Shown: piece after piece, positions 25,643 to 33,968 of the stretch | Layout: each line of letters begins with the position of its first letter | How positions within the stretch are numbered: position 1 is the stretch's first letter | Origin: an uncultured Collinsella sp. | GTDB taxonomy: Bacteria > Actinomycetota > Coriobacteriia > Coriobacteriales > Coriobacteriaceae | Direction: 5' to 3' | DNA length: 64,000 bases | NCBI GenBank assembly: GCA_902482035.1 | Contig: CABSYW010000001.1 | Location: forward strand, 1 to 64,000 | Notes under the pieces: model-generated | Seen by the model: the letters and a program-made list of their open reading frames with translations, nothing else | Told to the model about the DNA's origin: nothing | Databases searched by the model: none | Position numbers and translations under genes: made by a program

Positions 25643-26860
25643 TTAGAGGCCCAGGTAGTTGGTCATGCCTTCGACGGCGAGCTTGGCACCGGCCACGGCA
25701 TGGACCACGGTGAGCGGGCCGTTGACCACGTCGCCGGCGGCAAAGACGCCCGGCACGGTGGTCATGCCGCGTTCATCGACCGAAAGCAGACCGCGATGGT
25801 CGGTCTCCAGACCGCCCGTCGTAAGCACCAGTTTGTCCTTGGGCACCTGCGAGGCCGCAATCACAACCGTGTCGGCGGGCACATGGTCAAGTTCCTCCTC
25901 GTAGCCCACCACGTTGTCGTCCTCGTCAAAGATAGCCGTCTCGAACACCGGACCGTTATCGTCGATGGCGCAGATCGCCTTGCCGCGCACGATCTCGGCA
26001 CCGTCAAGCTCGGTCAGCTCCACCTCGTCATCGATGGCCGAGATATGGCGCGATCGGGCATACACGGTAACCTTGCGAGCGCCCGAGCGCAGAGCCGTGC
26101 GGGCAACATCCATGGCCACGTTGCCGGCGCCGATAACCGCCACGTTCTGACCGATCGCCACGCTCGTGGGATCGACTAGGTAATCGATACCAAACAGTAC
26201 GTTACCACGCGACTCGCCGGGAATACCCAGCTTGCGGGCGCGCCAGGTACCGGTACCGACAAAGACCGCATCGTAGCCGTCGCGCAGCAGGTCGTCGATA
26301 TGCAGCGCACCACCGATGGTGGTCGAGGGACGGACGCGCACGCCAAGCGAGCACATCACGTGACGGTACTTTTGCACGAGAGCACGGGGCAGGCGAAACT
26401 CGGGGATGCCGTACTCCAGCACGCCGCCGATCTCGGGGCGCTGTTCAAACACCGTGACGGCACAGCCCAGCTGGGCCATCTTAATGGCCACGGTAATGCC
26501 GGCAGGACCGGAACCGACCACGGCAACCTGCTTGCCGCACGACGGCGCAGGCTTCCACTCCTTACGATCCAAATACGCAGTCGAGATATAGTTCTCGATG
26601 CTCGAGAAGTGCACCGGCGCACCCTTGCGGCCTTGGATGCACGCGCCCTCGCACTGACCCGAATGGTTGCAGATCATGGAGCAGACCGCGCTCATGGGGT
26701 TGTTCTGGAACAGCAGCTCACCTGCCTCTTCCAGACGACGCTGCTTGAACAAGTCAATGACCTGCGGAATAGGCGTCTGCACCGGGCAGCCCTTAAGCTG
26801 GCAGAACGCCCTTTTGCAACCTAGGCAACGATTCGCTTCTTCGACAATGTGGATAGCCAC
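25643..26860 (-). CDS. GltD-like NAD(P)-dependent FeS/FAD oxidoreductase
   Basis: 405 residues from the GTG at 26860, which follows AAAAAGGGGGTTGC; the frame extends to a GTG at 26911 without a ribosome site. The N-terminal cysteines (CLGCKRAFC, KGCPVQTPIP, CSMICNHSGQCEGAC; about 10-90) form the two-cluster ferredoxin-like module of glutamate synthase small subunits. FAD (VAVVGSGPAGITVA, about 113) and NAD(P) (VAVIGAGNVAMDVAR, about 245) sites follow. No large GltB subunit is adjacent, so it may deliver electrons to another partner, as many stand-alone GltD-like proteins do. Specific role unknown. Confidence 0.85.
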   Translation of the reverse strand: MAIHIVEEANRCLGCKRAFCQLKGCPVQTPIPQVIDLFKQRRLEEAGELLFQNNPMSAVCSMICNHSGQCEGACIQGRKGAPVHFSSIENYISTAYLDRKEWKPAPSCGKQVAVVGSGPAGITVAIKMAQLGCAVTVFEQRPEIGGVLEYGIPEFRLPRALVQKYRHVMCSLGVRVRPSTTIGGALHIDDLLRDGYDAVFVGTGTWRARKLGIPGESRGNVLFGIDYLVDPTSVAIGQNVAVIGAGNVAMDVARTALRSGARKVTVYARSRHISAIDDEVELTELDGAEIVRGKAICAIDDNGPVFETAIFDEDDNVVGYEEELDHVPADTVVIAASQVPKDKLVLTTGGLETDHRGLLSVDERGMTTVPGVFAAGDVVNGPLTVVHAVAGAKLAVEGMTNYLGL

Positions 26861-26961
26861 GCAACCCCCTTTTTGTTGTAATCCAATGGGGAGACGATAA
26901 AGACCCTTCACCGCCGCCCCCGTCAGGCAAACTCAATCGGCTGCCACGGCAAAAGCCAATG

Positions 26962-27879
26962 CTATATCTCGCGATGCGAAGCCCCGCAGCGAGCGGACAT
27001 GCGCTCGAGTGTTGCCAGACAGCCAGCCGCCGTCGCCGGCACGCTGTTCTCGACCACGCAGGGAATCCCAGGGCAGGCGGCAGCCGTCCAGGCCACCACG
27101 GGCTCAAAGTCATATCGTCCCGTCTCGCCCACACCGTGGCACACCAAGCGCGAGCCCGTACCGTCGCACCAACCAGCCTCGTCCTCGTTGTCGACGACCT
27201 CAAAATCCTTGGCGTGCAGCACGCGGATCTTGCTGCCGCATAAGTAGAGCATACGCGCTGTGATTTCGGACGCCTCGCCAACAACACTGGGGTGCAGCAG
27301 CGACACCGGGTCGTAAATCACGCCGAGCGCTGGGCTCGAGACGCGCTCCAACACCTCACGGCAGCGATCCGGTGTGTTGACCGTCTCGTTCCAGCCGGGC
27401 TCGATCAGTATTTGCCCACCCACGGCCTCGGCGCACTCGCAGACGCGCGCGAGTCCATCCATAAACGCATCGAGTGCCTCGTCGGTCATACGGTCGTCAG
27501 CAACGCGGTTCTGCGCATTGGGACGACCGGTCTCGGTGCCAACCGGACAGCCGCCGAGCATCTGAGCAAAGTTCAAGCACGCCTCGTACTCGGCAAAGTT
27601 ATCCGTGAGCTGTTGTCGATCGGGCGTCGCCAGATTCTTATAACAGCCGAGCACGGCGACCGAAACGCCCGCCTCATCGAGCACCACACGCAAATGGTCG
27701 GCGAGCTCGCGGGTCAGACCGCATCGATCGATTCCCATTGATGCGTAGAGCACCTTGCTCGGCAGCTGGATGCACGAGAAACCCAGTTTGCCTGCCATGC
27801 GAATGCGCTCCTCGACCGTACCCTCGGGCAGGTCGTGCAGGCGCACACCGACGCTCAGCGCGCCTTTCGACTGCGCCAT
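26962..27879 (-). CDS. Sugar phosphate isomerase/epimerase-type TIM-barrel protein
   Basis: 305 residues; ATG at 27879 with AAGGAGG upstream, two bases after the GH105 stop, so it is the last gene of the pectin operon. It belongs to the xylose-isomerase-like TIM-barrel group (AP endonuclease family 2 fold): metal-binding Glu/His/Asp candidates lie in LIEPGWNETVNT, GVIYDPVSLLH, RVLHAKDFE and the C-terminal VVENS. Such proteins isomerise or epimerise sugars, keto-acids or inositols. Operon position suggests a pectin-derived sugar or uronate, but the reaction cannot be read from sequence. Confidence 0.8.
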   Translation of the reverse strand: MAQSKGALSVGVRLHDLPEGTVEERIRMAGKLGFSCIQLPSKVLYASMGIDRCGLTRELADHLRVVLDEAGVSVAVLGCYKNLATPDRQQLTDNFAEYEACLNFAQMLGGCPVGTETGRPNAQNRVADDRMTDEALDAFMDGLARVCECAEAVGGQILIEPGWNETVNTPDRCREVLERVSSPALGVIYDPVSLLHPSVVGEASEITARMLYLCGSKIRVLHAKDFEVVDNEDEAGWCDGTGSRLVCHGVGETGRYDFEPVVAWTAAACPGIPCVVENSVPATAAGCLATLERMSARCGASHREI

Positions 27880-27881
27880 GC

Positions 27882-29117
27882 CTAGACCTCCTTGCACGCA
27901 TTGATGCCCGGCGTGTAGCCGCCAAACGGGTCGTCGATGGAGCAGACGCCCGAGGGGGCGAGCGGATCGCGCTTACCGGCCAACTTGTCATGATGCATGG
28001 TCTCGATATAGGCGAGCACCAGCGGCGCCACGCCCTTCGCGTCGTTTTTGACGACGGGCTCGCTCATGTAGTAGCCAAACGTGCCCTCGCGGTGCGCGGT
28101 GTTGCCAAGACCCGCCACCAGGCAGATGTTGTCGAGCGCCAACTGCCCGTCGCGCTCGGACAGGCACGTGTCGCAGATGCCGTCAAAAGCGCGACGGCCG
28201 TACTGGTAGTAGCGCTCGCCCAGCACGCCCAGGCGCACGCCCTTCATGATGGCGTTGGCAAAGATGGCGCTGCCCGACTCCTCCAGATAGTTGGGGGCGA
28301 TGTTGGGCAGGTTGATGACCTGGTGCCACATGCCGGTCTTCTCGTCCTGATACGGCAGCATGGCGTCGATCAGGTCGTGGAACATCTTGCGGATCTCGTC
28401 CTTCTCGGCCGACATCGAGGGCGGCATGAGCTCCCAGGTATCGATGAGCGCCATGGCAAACCAGCCCTCGGCGCGCAGCCAGAAGTTGGCCGAAAGGCCG
28501 GTGACGGGATCGCACCAGAACTGCTTGCGGCTCGCGTCGTAAGCGTGATAGTACAGGCCGTTGAGGGGGTTGCGCATCAAATCGTGCACCACCTGGAACA
28601 TATGGAAGCTATCCGAGCAGGCACGGCGGTTGTGGAAGCTCAGCTCGTACTGCATGTAGAACGGCTGCGCCATGTACATGCCGTCGAGCCAGATCTGGTT
28701 GGGATAGACGGCCTTGTGCCAAAACACACCCTCTTTGGTACGCGGCTGGGTTTCGAGCTGGCGATAGATCGTGTCCATGGCGGCACGGTACTTGGGCTTG
28801 CCCACCAAGTCATAGAGTTTGTAGAGGGTTTTGCCCGCATTGACGTTGTCGAGGTTGTATTCCTGGGGATCGTAATGCTTGATGGTGCCGTCATCCTGGA
28901 CAAAGAAATCGATGTAGTCATCGGCGAAGGTCAGGTAGCGCTGCTCGCCGGTGATCTCGTACAGCTCGATGAGTGCCTTGATCATGCAGCCGTCAATGTA
29001 ATTCCAGGTGTTCTCCTTGCCGGCTCGAAGCTTTTCGATGTTCCAGGCCGGCGCCTGAGGCGTAGAGGTCTCGATCAACTGCTCGATATAACGGTCCAGA
29101 ATCTGATTGCAACCCAT
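27882..29117 (-). CDS. GH105 unsaturated rhamnogalacturonyl/galacturonyl hydrolase
   Basis: 411 residues; ATG at 29117. The alpha/alpha-barrel of family GH105 (YteR/YesR) is recognisable, with the catalytic Asp145 in QIWLDGMYMAQPF, close to YteR Asp143, and the aromatic substrate-cleft residues around TFGYYMSEPVVKND. The enzyme hydrates the 4,5-unsaturated uronate at the non-reducing end of pectin lyase products and releases 5-keto-4-deoxyuronate, substrate of the DhuI/KduD pair at 13.3-14.9 kb. No signal peptide, so it acts in the cytoplasm. Two GTGAACG operators lie upstream, suggesting an internal promoter. Confidence 0.92.
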   Translation of the reverse strand: MGCNQILDRYIEQLIETSTPQAPAWNIEKLRAGKENTWNYIDGCMIKALIELYEITGEQRYLTFADDYIDFFVQDDGTIKHYDPQEYNLDNVNAGKTLYKLYDLVGKPKYRAAMDTIYRQLETQPRTKEGVFWHKAVYPNQIWLDGMYMAQPFYMQYELSFHNRRACSDSFHMFQVVHDLMRNPLNGLYYHAYDASRKQFWCDPVTGLSANFWLRAEGWFAMALIDTWELMPPSMSAEKDEIRKMFHDLIDAMLPYQDEKTGMWHQVINLPNIAPNYLEESGSAIFANAIMKGVRLGVLGERYYQYGRRAFDGICDTCLSERDGQLALDNICLVAGLGNTAHREGTFGYYMSEPVVKNDAKGVAPLVLAYIETMHHDKLAGKRDPLAPSGVCSIDDPFGGYTPGINACKEV

Positions 29118-29142
29118 TGCTGTCCCCTCTGACGTTATTGAT

Positions 29143-29211
29143 GGGTGAACGTTTCCCCTAGTGTAACGCGAACGGGGATTATAGGGTGAACGTTAACCCT
29201 ATAATCCCCGT
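29143..29211 (-). promoter_or_regulatory. Two LacI-type operators ahead of GH105, one inside a 40-base palindrome
   Basis: GGGTGAACGTTTCCCC (29143-29158) lies 26 bases upstream of the start. A second site is the centre of a long palindrome: 16-bp perfect arms (29172-29187 with 29196-29211) around GAACGTTA. The palindrome begins 14 bases after the SGNH stop, so it may both end upstream transcripts and bind the regulator. Confidence 0.75.
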
Positions 29212-29224
29212 GAACGGCAAACTT

Positions 29225-29893
29225 TTAACGGCAAACGGCGGTGAGGCCCGCAGCGATGCGATGCGCCAGGCGCTCATAGCCGGCAGGGCTGTAATGCAGA
29301 CCGTCCGGCATGTAGAGCTCGCGGTGCTCCGGCAAAAACGGGCTGATGCCGCTTTGCGCATACAGGTCGATCACCGGCACCGAGTAGCGATCGCAGACCT
29401 CCAGCATCGCGCGCACATAGGCGTCTTGCGTCAGGCCCAGATGGTTGGCCTCGTTGCTTGCCGGAATATCCTTCTCGTGTTTGCCGCTCGTCTTGCACGG
29501 CGTCATAAACACCAGCTTTGCCTGAGGCGAGCGCACCGTGATGGTGCGGATCAGGTAGTCGAGCGCACCGTAGAACTCGTGCACGTCCGTGCTGCCCAGC
29601 TCTCCCAGCGGCACGTTACGGCTAAAGTCGTTAACGCCGCCAAAGACGATGCAGATATCTGCCGTGTGATCGATGCCGTCCAAGCGCTCGACAAACGAAT
29701 CGCTACGGTCGGCCTTGACGGCAATACGCGAACCCTTAATACCAAAGTTCTCGATCGTAGCGCCGCCCAGCAGCGCACCCAGGTGCGAGGTCCAAGAGAT
29801 GTCGTTGCCTCCCCCGCCGCATCCGTTATCGCCCCAGGTCGTCGAGTCGCCAAAGCAGCAAATGGTCGATTCGCTCAAGTTTTTCGTTTCCAT
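29225..29893 (-). CDS. SGNH/GDSL-family esterase, probable pectin acetylesterase
   Basis: 222 residues; ATG at 29893 with GAGGAGAAGAAT upstream. The four SGNH blocks are visible: nucleophile Ser17 in CFGDSTTWGD, Gly in FGIKGS, Asn in FGGVNDFS and the Asp/His pair in MPDGLHYSPAG near the C-terminus. No signal peptide. GDSL esterases of this size next to pectinases usually remove acetyl groups from rhamnogalacturonan or homogalacturonan (CE12-like). The specificity is inferred from the operon. Confidence 0.82.
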   Translation of the reverse strand: METKNLSESTICCFGDSTTWGDNGCGGGGNDISWTSHLGALLGGATIENFGIKGSRIAVKADRSDSFVERLDGIDHTADICIVFGGVNDFSRNVPLGELGSTDVHEFYGALDYLIRTITVRSPQAKLVFMTPCKTSGKHEKDIPASNEANHLGLTQDAYVRAMLEVCDRYSVPVIDLYAQSGISPFLPEHRELYMPDGLHYSPAGYERLAHRIAAGLTAVCR

Positions 29894-29961
29894 ATTCTTC
29901 TCCTCGCCCGCACATCGGCGGTCTTACAGGTACATACCGTTCATTCGCAACATCCGAGGGG

Positions 29962-32127
29962 CTATGCGTGGGCGCATTCCGCAACTTGCGAATCGAGCCA
30001 TTCGATATCCTCGGCAAGATGCGCCACGCCCAGGTGGTGTCCACCCGGGCAGACCTCGTGCAGAAGGTTTTCGTCCTTGCCCAGCAGCGCGTAGGCGTCG
30101 CGAACGATATCGAGCTGCTCGTCTACGTTCGCAAGCCCGCGGGCGCCGTTGAGATGGTCTTTCTCGCAGCTCTGAACCAAGAGCGGCCGTGGCGCGACAA
30201 GCGATGCAATGTCGCCCATGTCGAGCAGACGCCAGAGTCCAGGCGTGTAATTGCAGCTGCAATTGCCGTTGAGGTGCAGTAGCGAATCATCAACGCCGTA
30301 CAGATAGCCCGAGACAAACGCCTTGCGCACGCGCGGGTCGAGCGCGGACAGGTACAACGTCATGTAACCGCCGCCCGAAAAACCAAAGCAGCCCAGGTCG
30401 TCCATGGCAATGTCACCGCGTGTCTCCAAGTAATCAATCAAGCGCATGTTGTCCCAGGCGTTGAGGCCCGCGACCGTAAGACCCAGCGGCTCGGCCATAC
30501 GTGCTTGATTCAGACACGTACCGCGCAGGTAGCTGTTCTCGTCGTCGCCCTGACCCTTCCAGTCACGACGGTATCCCCAACCACGCGCATCGGGGCAGAC
30601 GGTCACGTAACCCATGCGCGCCAAACGCAGACCGTAGTCGTAATTGAACTTACGCACGGCATCGTCGACCGCCGGCACGCCCGCAACGCCGGCTATGCTT
30701 GCAGCACCCGCCCCCTGGTGACCATGCGGGCAGATATAGCAGCGCTTGAGTCCCCGCTCGTCAAGCTTGGGGCGGGACGGCTCCAACAGGTAAAACGGCA
30801 TCCACACATCGTGCTCAACCTGCAACACCGCATGAGTACGCACGATGCTGCCGGCAACCCGCACGCGATTGAGCTCACGAATCTCAATCGGGGCGCGGTC
30901 CATAAGCGAAAGACCCAAAATATCGTACAGACGAGTCCTGGTCGCAGCCTTCCATGCCTCAAAGTCTGTGGGAGTCTTGCCCGTAAATGCGGCCGAGCGC
31001 CCCTCGCGCTTCAGTCGGGCGCGCAGCGCAGGTTCGTCCTCGTAGTACGTCTCGATGTGCACGGTGCGGCCATTGGCAGATAGCCCGGCCGTCTCTACCG
31101 CATCACCGTCGCCGCCCTCGGGATCCCAACCATCCGTGCCGGCAAGCACTCGGTCACGCGCATAGCGTTCGGAATCCTGACCGGTCAGGCAATGCGCCCA
31201 CGGCACCCAAGCGGCAGTATCACCCGCCGGGCCAAACAGGGCACCGCCGGCATACAGGGTGCCGTCATGTGCCGCTGGCTTATTCCAATCCCACCAACCC
31301 TCGAGTGAAATATGGGGGCCCAGCCAGCATTCGAGCAAAACGGTCTGGGCCCACTCGCGCCATGGACGACCCAGATAGACCGATCCGGGGGCAATGCCCT
31401 CATCGGCTGTAAACGAACAGCCATGAAACACAAATCCGTACGGCTCGCCCTGGGGCGTGGAGGCTGCCGTTACATACCCGTTGACATCCATATCGCGGTT
31501 GAGCGAGCGAATCTCACACCCCTCAAAGTAGGCACGCGCGCCGCCAAAGATAAAGTCGACATCGCCCTCGATCCGGCAACGTCGAAAATACTGCCGCCCC
31601 ACGCGGCGCGGGGCGAACTGCTTGGGGCCTATAAAGCCGCCCGGCTTGGCCTCGCGCGGCGGCAGCGGCCCCAAAAAGAGCGTGTCCTGGTGTCCCTTAA
31701 TGCAGCAGGCATCGACAACCAGGCGGTCACCATCGGCATACAGGGCAATCGCCTGGCCGACCTCGCGCCCATCACCGGCGTTGTTTTCGATTGTTAGACC
31801 CGCAAGCGTCACGTCGTCGGCATCGACCAGCACCGTGTACGTACGGAAGGTGCCGAGTCTTCCATCCTGGCCGCTACCATCTTCCGAAGGCATCTTGGCA
31901 CCCAGGCCTCCCACGATACGCACGCTGTCGGCCGTCTCGCCCTCGAGCGTCACATGCGGACGACGAATTTCGACCCGTTCGCGGTACTCACCCGGCGCCA
32001 CCAGCACGCGCACCGGCACGGTCGCATCGGGCACACACCGCTCCGCCGCCTCGAGCGCCGCCGAAATGCTGCGATACGCGCCTTCGCGTTCGAGCGATAC
32101 CTCAAAGAGCTGTTCTTTACCACTCAT
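29962..32127 (-). CDS. Fusion of CE8 pectin methylesterase and an alpha/beta-hydrolase (acetyl-esterase type)
   Basis: 721 residues; ATG at 32127 with only a weak ribosome site. Residues 1-~330 form the beta-helix of pectin methylesterase, with catalytic Asp148 in GHQDTLF, Asp191 in DVDFIFGG and the Arg of LGRPWREW (Arg254). Residues ~390-721 form an alpha/beta hydrolase with nucleophile Ser584 in GFSGGG, an acid candidate in EKDH and His in GGHH, resembling acetyl-xylan-esterase-like (Abhydrolase_7) proteins. One protein could thus strip both methyl and acetyl esters from oligogalacturonides. There is no signal peptide, so it would work inside the cell on imported oligomers. The frame is continuous. 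Confidence 0.88.
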   Translation of the reverse strand: MSGKEQLFEVSLEREGAYRSISAALEAAERCVPDATVPVRVLVAPGEYRERVEIRRPHVTLEGETADSVRIVGGLGAKMPSEDGSGQDGRLGTFRTYTVLVDADDVTLAGLTIENNAGDGREVGQAIALYADGDRLVVDACCIKGHQDTLFLGPLPPREAKPGGFIGPKQFAPRRVGRQYFRRCRIEGDVDFIFGGARAYFEGCEIRSLNRDMDVNGYVTAASTPQGEPYGFVFHGCSFTADEGIAPGSVYLGRPWREWAQTVLLECWLGPHISLEGWWDWNKPAAHDGTLYAGGALFGPAGDTAAWVPWAHCLTGQDSERYARDRVLAGTDGWDPEGGDGDAVETAGLSANGRTVHIETYYEDEPALRARLKREGRSAAFTGKTPTDFEAWKAATRTRLYDILGLSLMDRAPIEIRELNRVRVAGSIVRTHAVLQVEHDVWMPFYLLEPSRPKLDERGLKRCYICPHGHQGAGAASIAGVAGVPAVDDAVRKFNYDYGLRLARMGYVTVCPDARGWGYRRDWKGQGDDENSYLRGTCLNQARMAEPLGLTVAGLNAWDNMRLIDYLETRGDIAMDDLGCFGFSGGGYMTLYLSALDPRVRKAFVSGYLYGVDDSLLHLNGNCSCNYTPGLWRLLDMGDIASLVAPRPLLVQSCEKDHLNGARGLANVDEQLDIVRDAYALLGKDENLLHEVCPGGHHLGVAHLAEDIEWLDSQVAECAHA

Positions 32128-32185
32128 CTGTCATTACGCTTTCTGTCACAGAACACCCACCATGCAATACCGGCACCTATAGATT

Positions 32186-32221
32186 GCGTGCGACAGCCGG
32201 GCAGACCCGACCGTCGCACGC
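32186..32221 (-). other. Stem-loop between the GH28 and CE8 genes
   Basis: A 9-bp perfect stem (GCGTGCGAC, 32186-32194 with 32213-32221) lies in the 131-base gap. There is no U-tract, so it may stabilise or process the operon mRNA rather than terminate it. Confidence 0.4.
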
Positions 32222-32258
32222 CTCAACATGCCGTATTCACTTGTGCAGGAGCACTACC

Positions 32259-33854
32259 CTACGCGCGGATAACCTTGTCGACGTTTTGCAGCTGCAGCTC
32301 GTCGCCATTCTGACCCTCGATGCGCACGTTCTGCAGGTCGAGGACTTTCACGTTCTGCGCGATGATGCCCTGGCGCACCATGGGCTCCACGCCGCAGGCC
32401 ATGGCCGGCACAAAGGGCTCGGCATCGGCGGCAAAGGTCACATGGACATCCTGGAACGTCAGGCGCGTCACCTTGCTCTCGGGAAGGCCCGTGATATAGG
32501 CCGCGGCCGCATGGCAGTTGGTGGCCTCGATATCGCAAAACGTCGTGGCGCCAAAGCCGGGCGTACGGTCGTCGACGGGCAGCGCCTCGCGAGACTGCAC
32601 GTAGTCGGTCTTGCCGTCCTTGTCGCAGAAGTAGAACGAGTTAACCACGAAGGGCGTGAGCACCTTATCCATGCGAATGTGCTCGAAGGTGATGCCCTCG
32701 TTGACGGCGTCCTTGCCGCGTCCGCGGCGTGTCTTGACGCGCAGGCCGCGGTCGGTGCGCTCAAAGAGGCACTTGCTCACGGTGAGGTCCTTGATGCCGC
32801 CGGCGGCCTCGGATCCCAGCACCACGGCGCCGTGGCCGTCGTGCATGTAGCAGTGCGAGATCAGCACGTCGTGCGTGGCGGGACGGAGCTCGGGTTCAAT
32901 GCCCAGTTTGCCGCTCTTGATGGCGATGCAGTCGTCCCCCACCGAGAACTGACAGCCAAGGATGCGGACAAAACTGCAGCTCTCGGGATCGAAACCGTCG
33001 GTGTTGTGGGAGTTCTTGGGACCCTCGATGGACAGGCACAGGGCATCGACGTGCTCGCACAGAATGGGATGGATATTCCACGCCGGGCTGTTGCGCACGG
33101 TAAAGCCGGCAAGACTCACGTTTTCGCACTCGGACAGGAAGATCATGCGCGGGCGGGCGACCTCGCGGCCCTCCTCGGGACGGAAGATGTTCTTAAAGTC
33201 CTTGTTCCACCAGTTGTCCTCGGCAAAATCGGTCTGGCCGTCGATGGCGCCGCGGCCATAGATGCACACGTCGTGCACGCTCAGGCCCGTAAAGGTCGAA
33301 CAGTAGGTCGAAAAGCTCTCGCCTTCCCAGCGGCCCAGGGGCAGCATGTCGGTGCCGGCATACCCGGCGCCCTCGTCGCCCGTGACCGTGCCCGGAATGT
33401 AGGCAAGCGCCGCGCGCTCGTGACGGGCCAGCAGCACCGCGCCCTCGGCAAGCTCGATGTTGATATTGCTCTTAAGGAAGAGGGACTTGATGCGGTAGTT
33501 GCCGGCGGGGATCAGCACGCGCCCGCCCTTGGGGCAGGCCATGATAGCAGCCTGAATGTTGGTGGTGTCATCGTGCTCGGCATCGCCCTTGGCTCCGCAG
33601 TCGCGAACGTTGATGGTAAAGGGCTCCGCCGGCGTGGTGACGCCTACGCTCAACTCGCGCTCGCCGCAGACAAAGCGGATCAGGTTGCGCTTGCCGGGGG
33701 TCAGGCCATCGACATAGGTCTCGACCGTATTCGTGGTACCGGCGGGCTCATCGTTGACAAAGATCTCCCACGTATCGGCACAGGTAAAGTAGCCGCCATC
33801 GTCGAGCTCGATAACGGCCGCGCGGGCATTGCGCCAGATAACGTTCGTCTCCAT
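32259..33854 (-). CDS. GH28 polygalacturonase, intracellular type
   Basis: 531 residues; ATG at 33854 after GGGAGAGACCC. An N-terminal fibronectin-like segment (1-~75) precedes the right-handed beta-helix. All four GH28 motifs are present: NTDG (284-287), GDDC (306-309), GHG (340-342) and R-x-K (Arg372, Lys374), with catalytic acids Asp286, Asp307 and Asp308. It hydrolyses alpha-1,4 links between galacturonates. The absence of a signal peptide and the neighbouring transporter suggest an exo-acting enzyme on imported oligogalacturonides, feeding galacturonate to UxaC. Confidence 0.93.
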   Translation of the reverse strand: METNVIWRNARAAVIELDDGGYFTCADTWEIFVNDEPAGTTNTVETYVDGLTPGKRNLIRFVCGERELSVGVTTPAEPFTINVRDCGAKGDAEHDDTTNIQAAIMACPKGGRVLIPAGNYRIKSLFLKSNINIELAEGAVLLARHERAALAYIPGTVTGDEGAGYAGTDMLPLGRWEGESFSTYCSTFTGLSVHDVCIYGRGAIDGQTDFAEDNWWNKDFKNIFRPEEGREVARPRMIFLSECENVSLAGFTVRNSPAWNIHPILCEHVDALCLSIEGPKNSHNTDGFDPESCSFVRILGCQFSVGDDCIAIKSGKLGIEPELRPATHDVLISHCYMHDGHGAVVLGSEAAGGIKDLTVSKCLFERTDRGLRVKTRRGRGKDAVNEGITFEHIRMDKVLTPFVVNSFYFCDKDGKTDYVQSREALPVDDRTPGFGATTFCDIEATNCHAAAAYITGLPESKVTRLTFQDVHVTFAADAEPFVPAMACGVEPMVRQGIIAQNVKVLDLQNVRIEGQNGDELQLQNVDKVIRA

Positions 33855-33905
33855 GGGTCTCTCCCTCAAATGTAATCAGAAGTTCATACTACTCGTTTTT
33901 AAAAA

Positions 33906-33945
33906 AGGGCCGTACCCGCCGGTGGATCTCCGGTGGCACGGCCCT
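33906..33945 (-). terminator. Terminator-like hairpin after the GPH transporter gene
   Basis: AGGGCCGT (33906-33913) pairs with ACGGCCCT (33938-33945) with further inner pairing, and TTTTTT follows on the minus strand. It lies between the transporter and GH28 genes, so it may reduce expression of the downstream genes relative to the transporter. Confidence 0.7.
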
Positions 33946-33968
33946 GTGGTTTGGACGATGCGCCTGCC

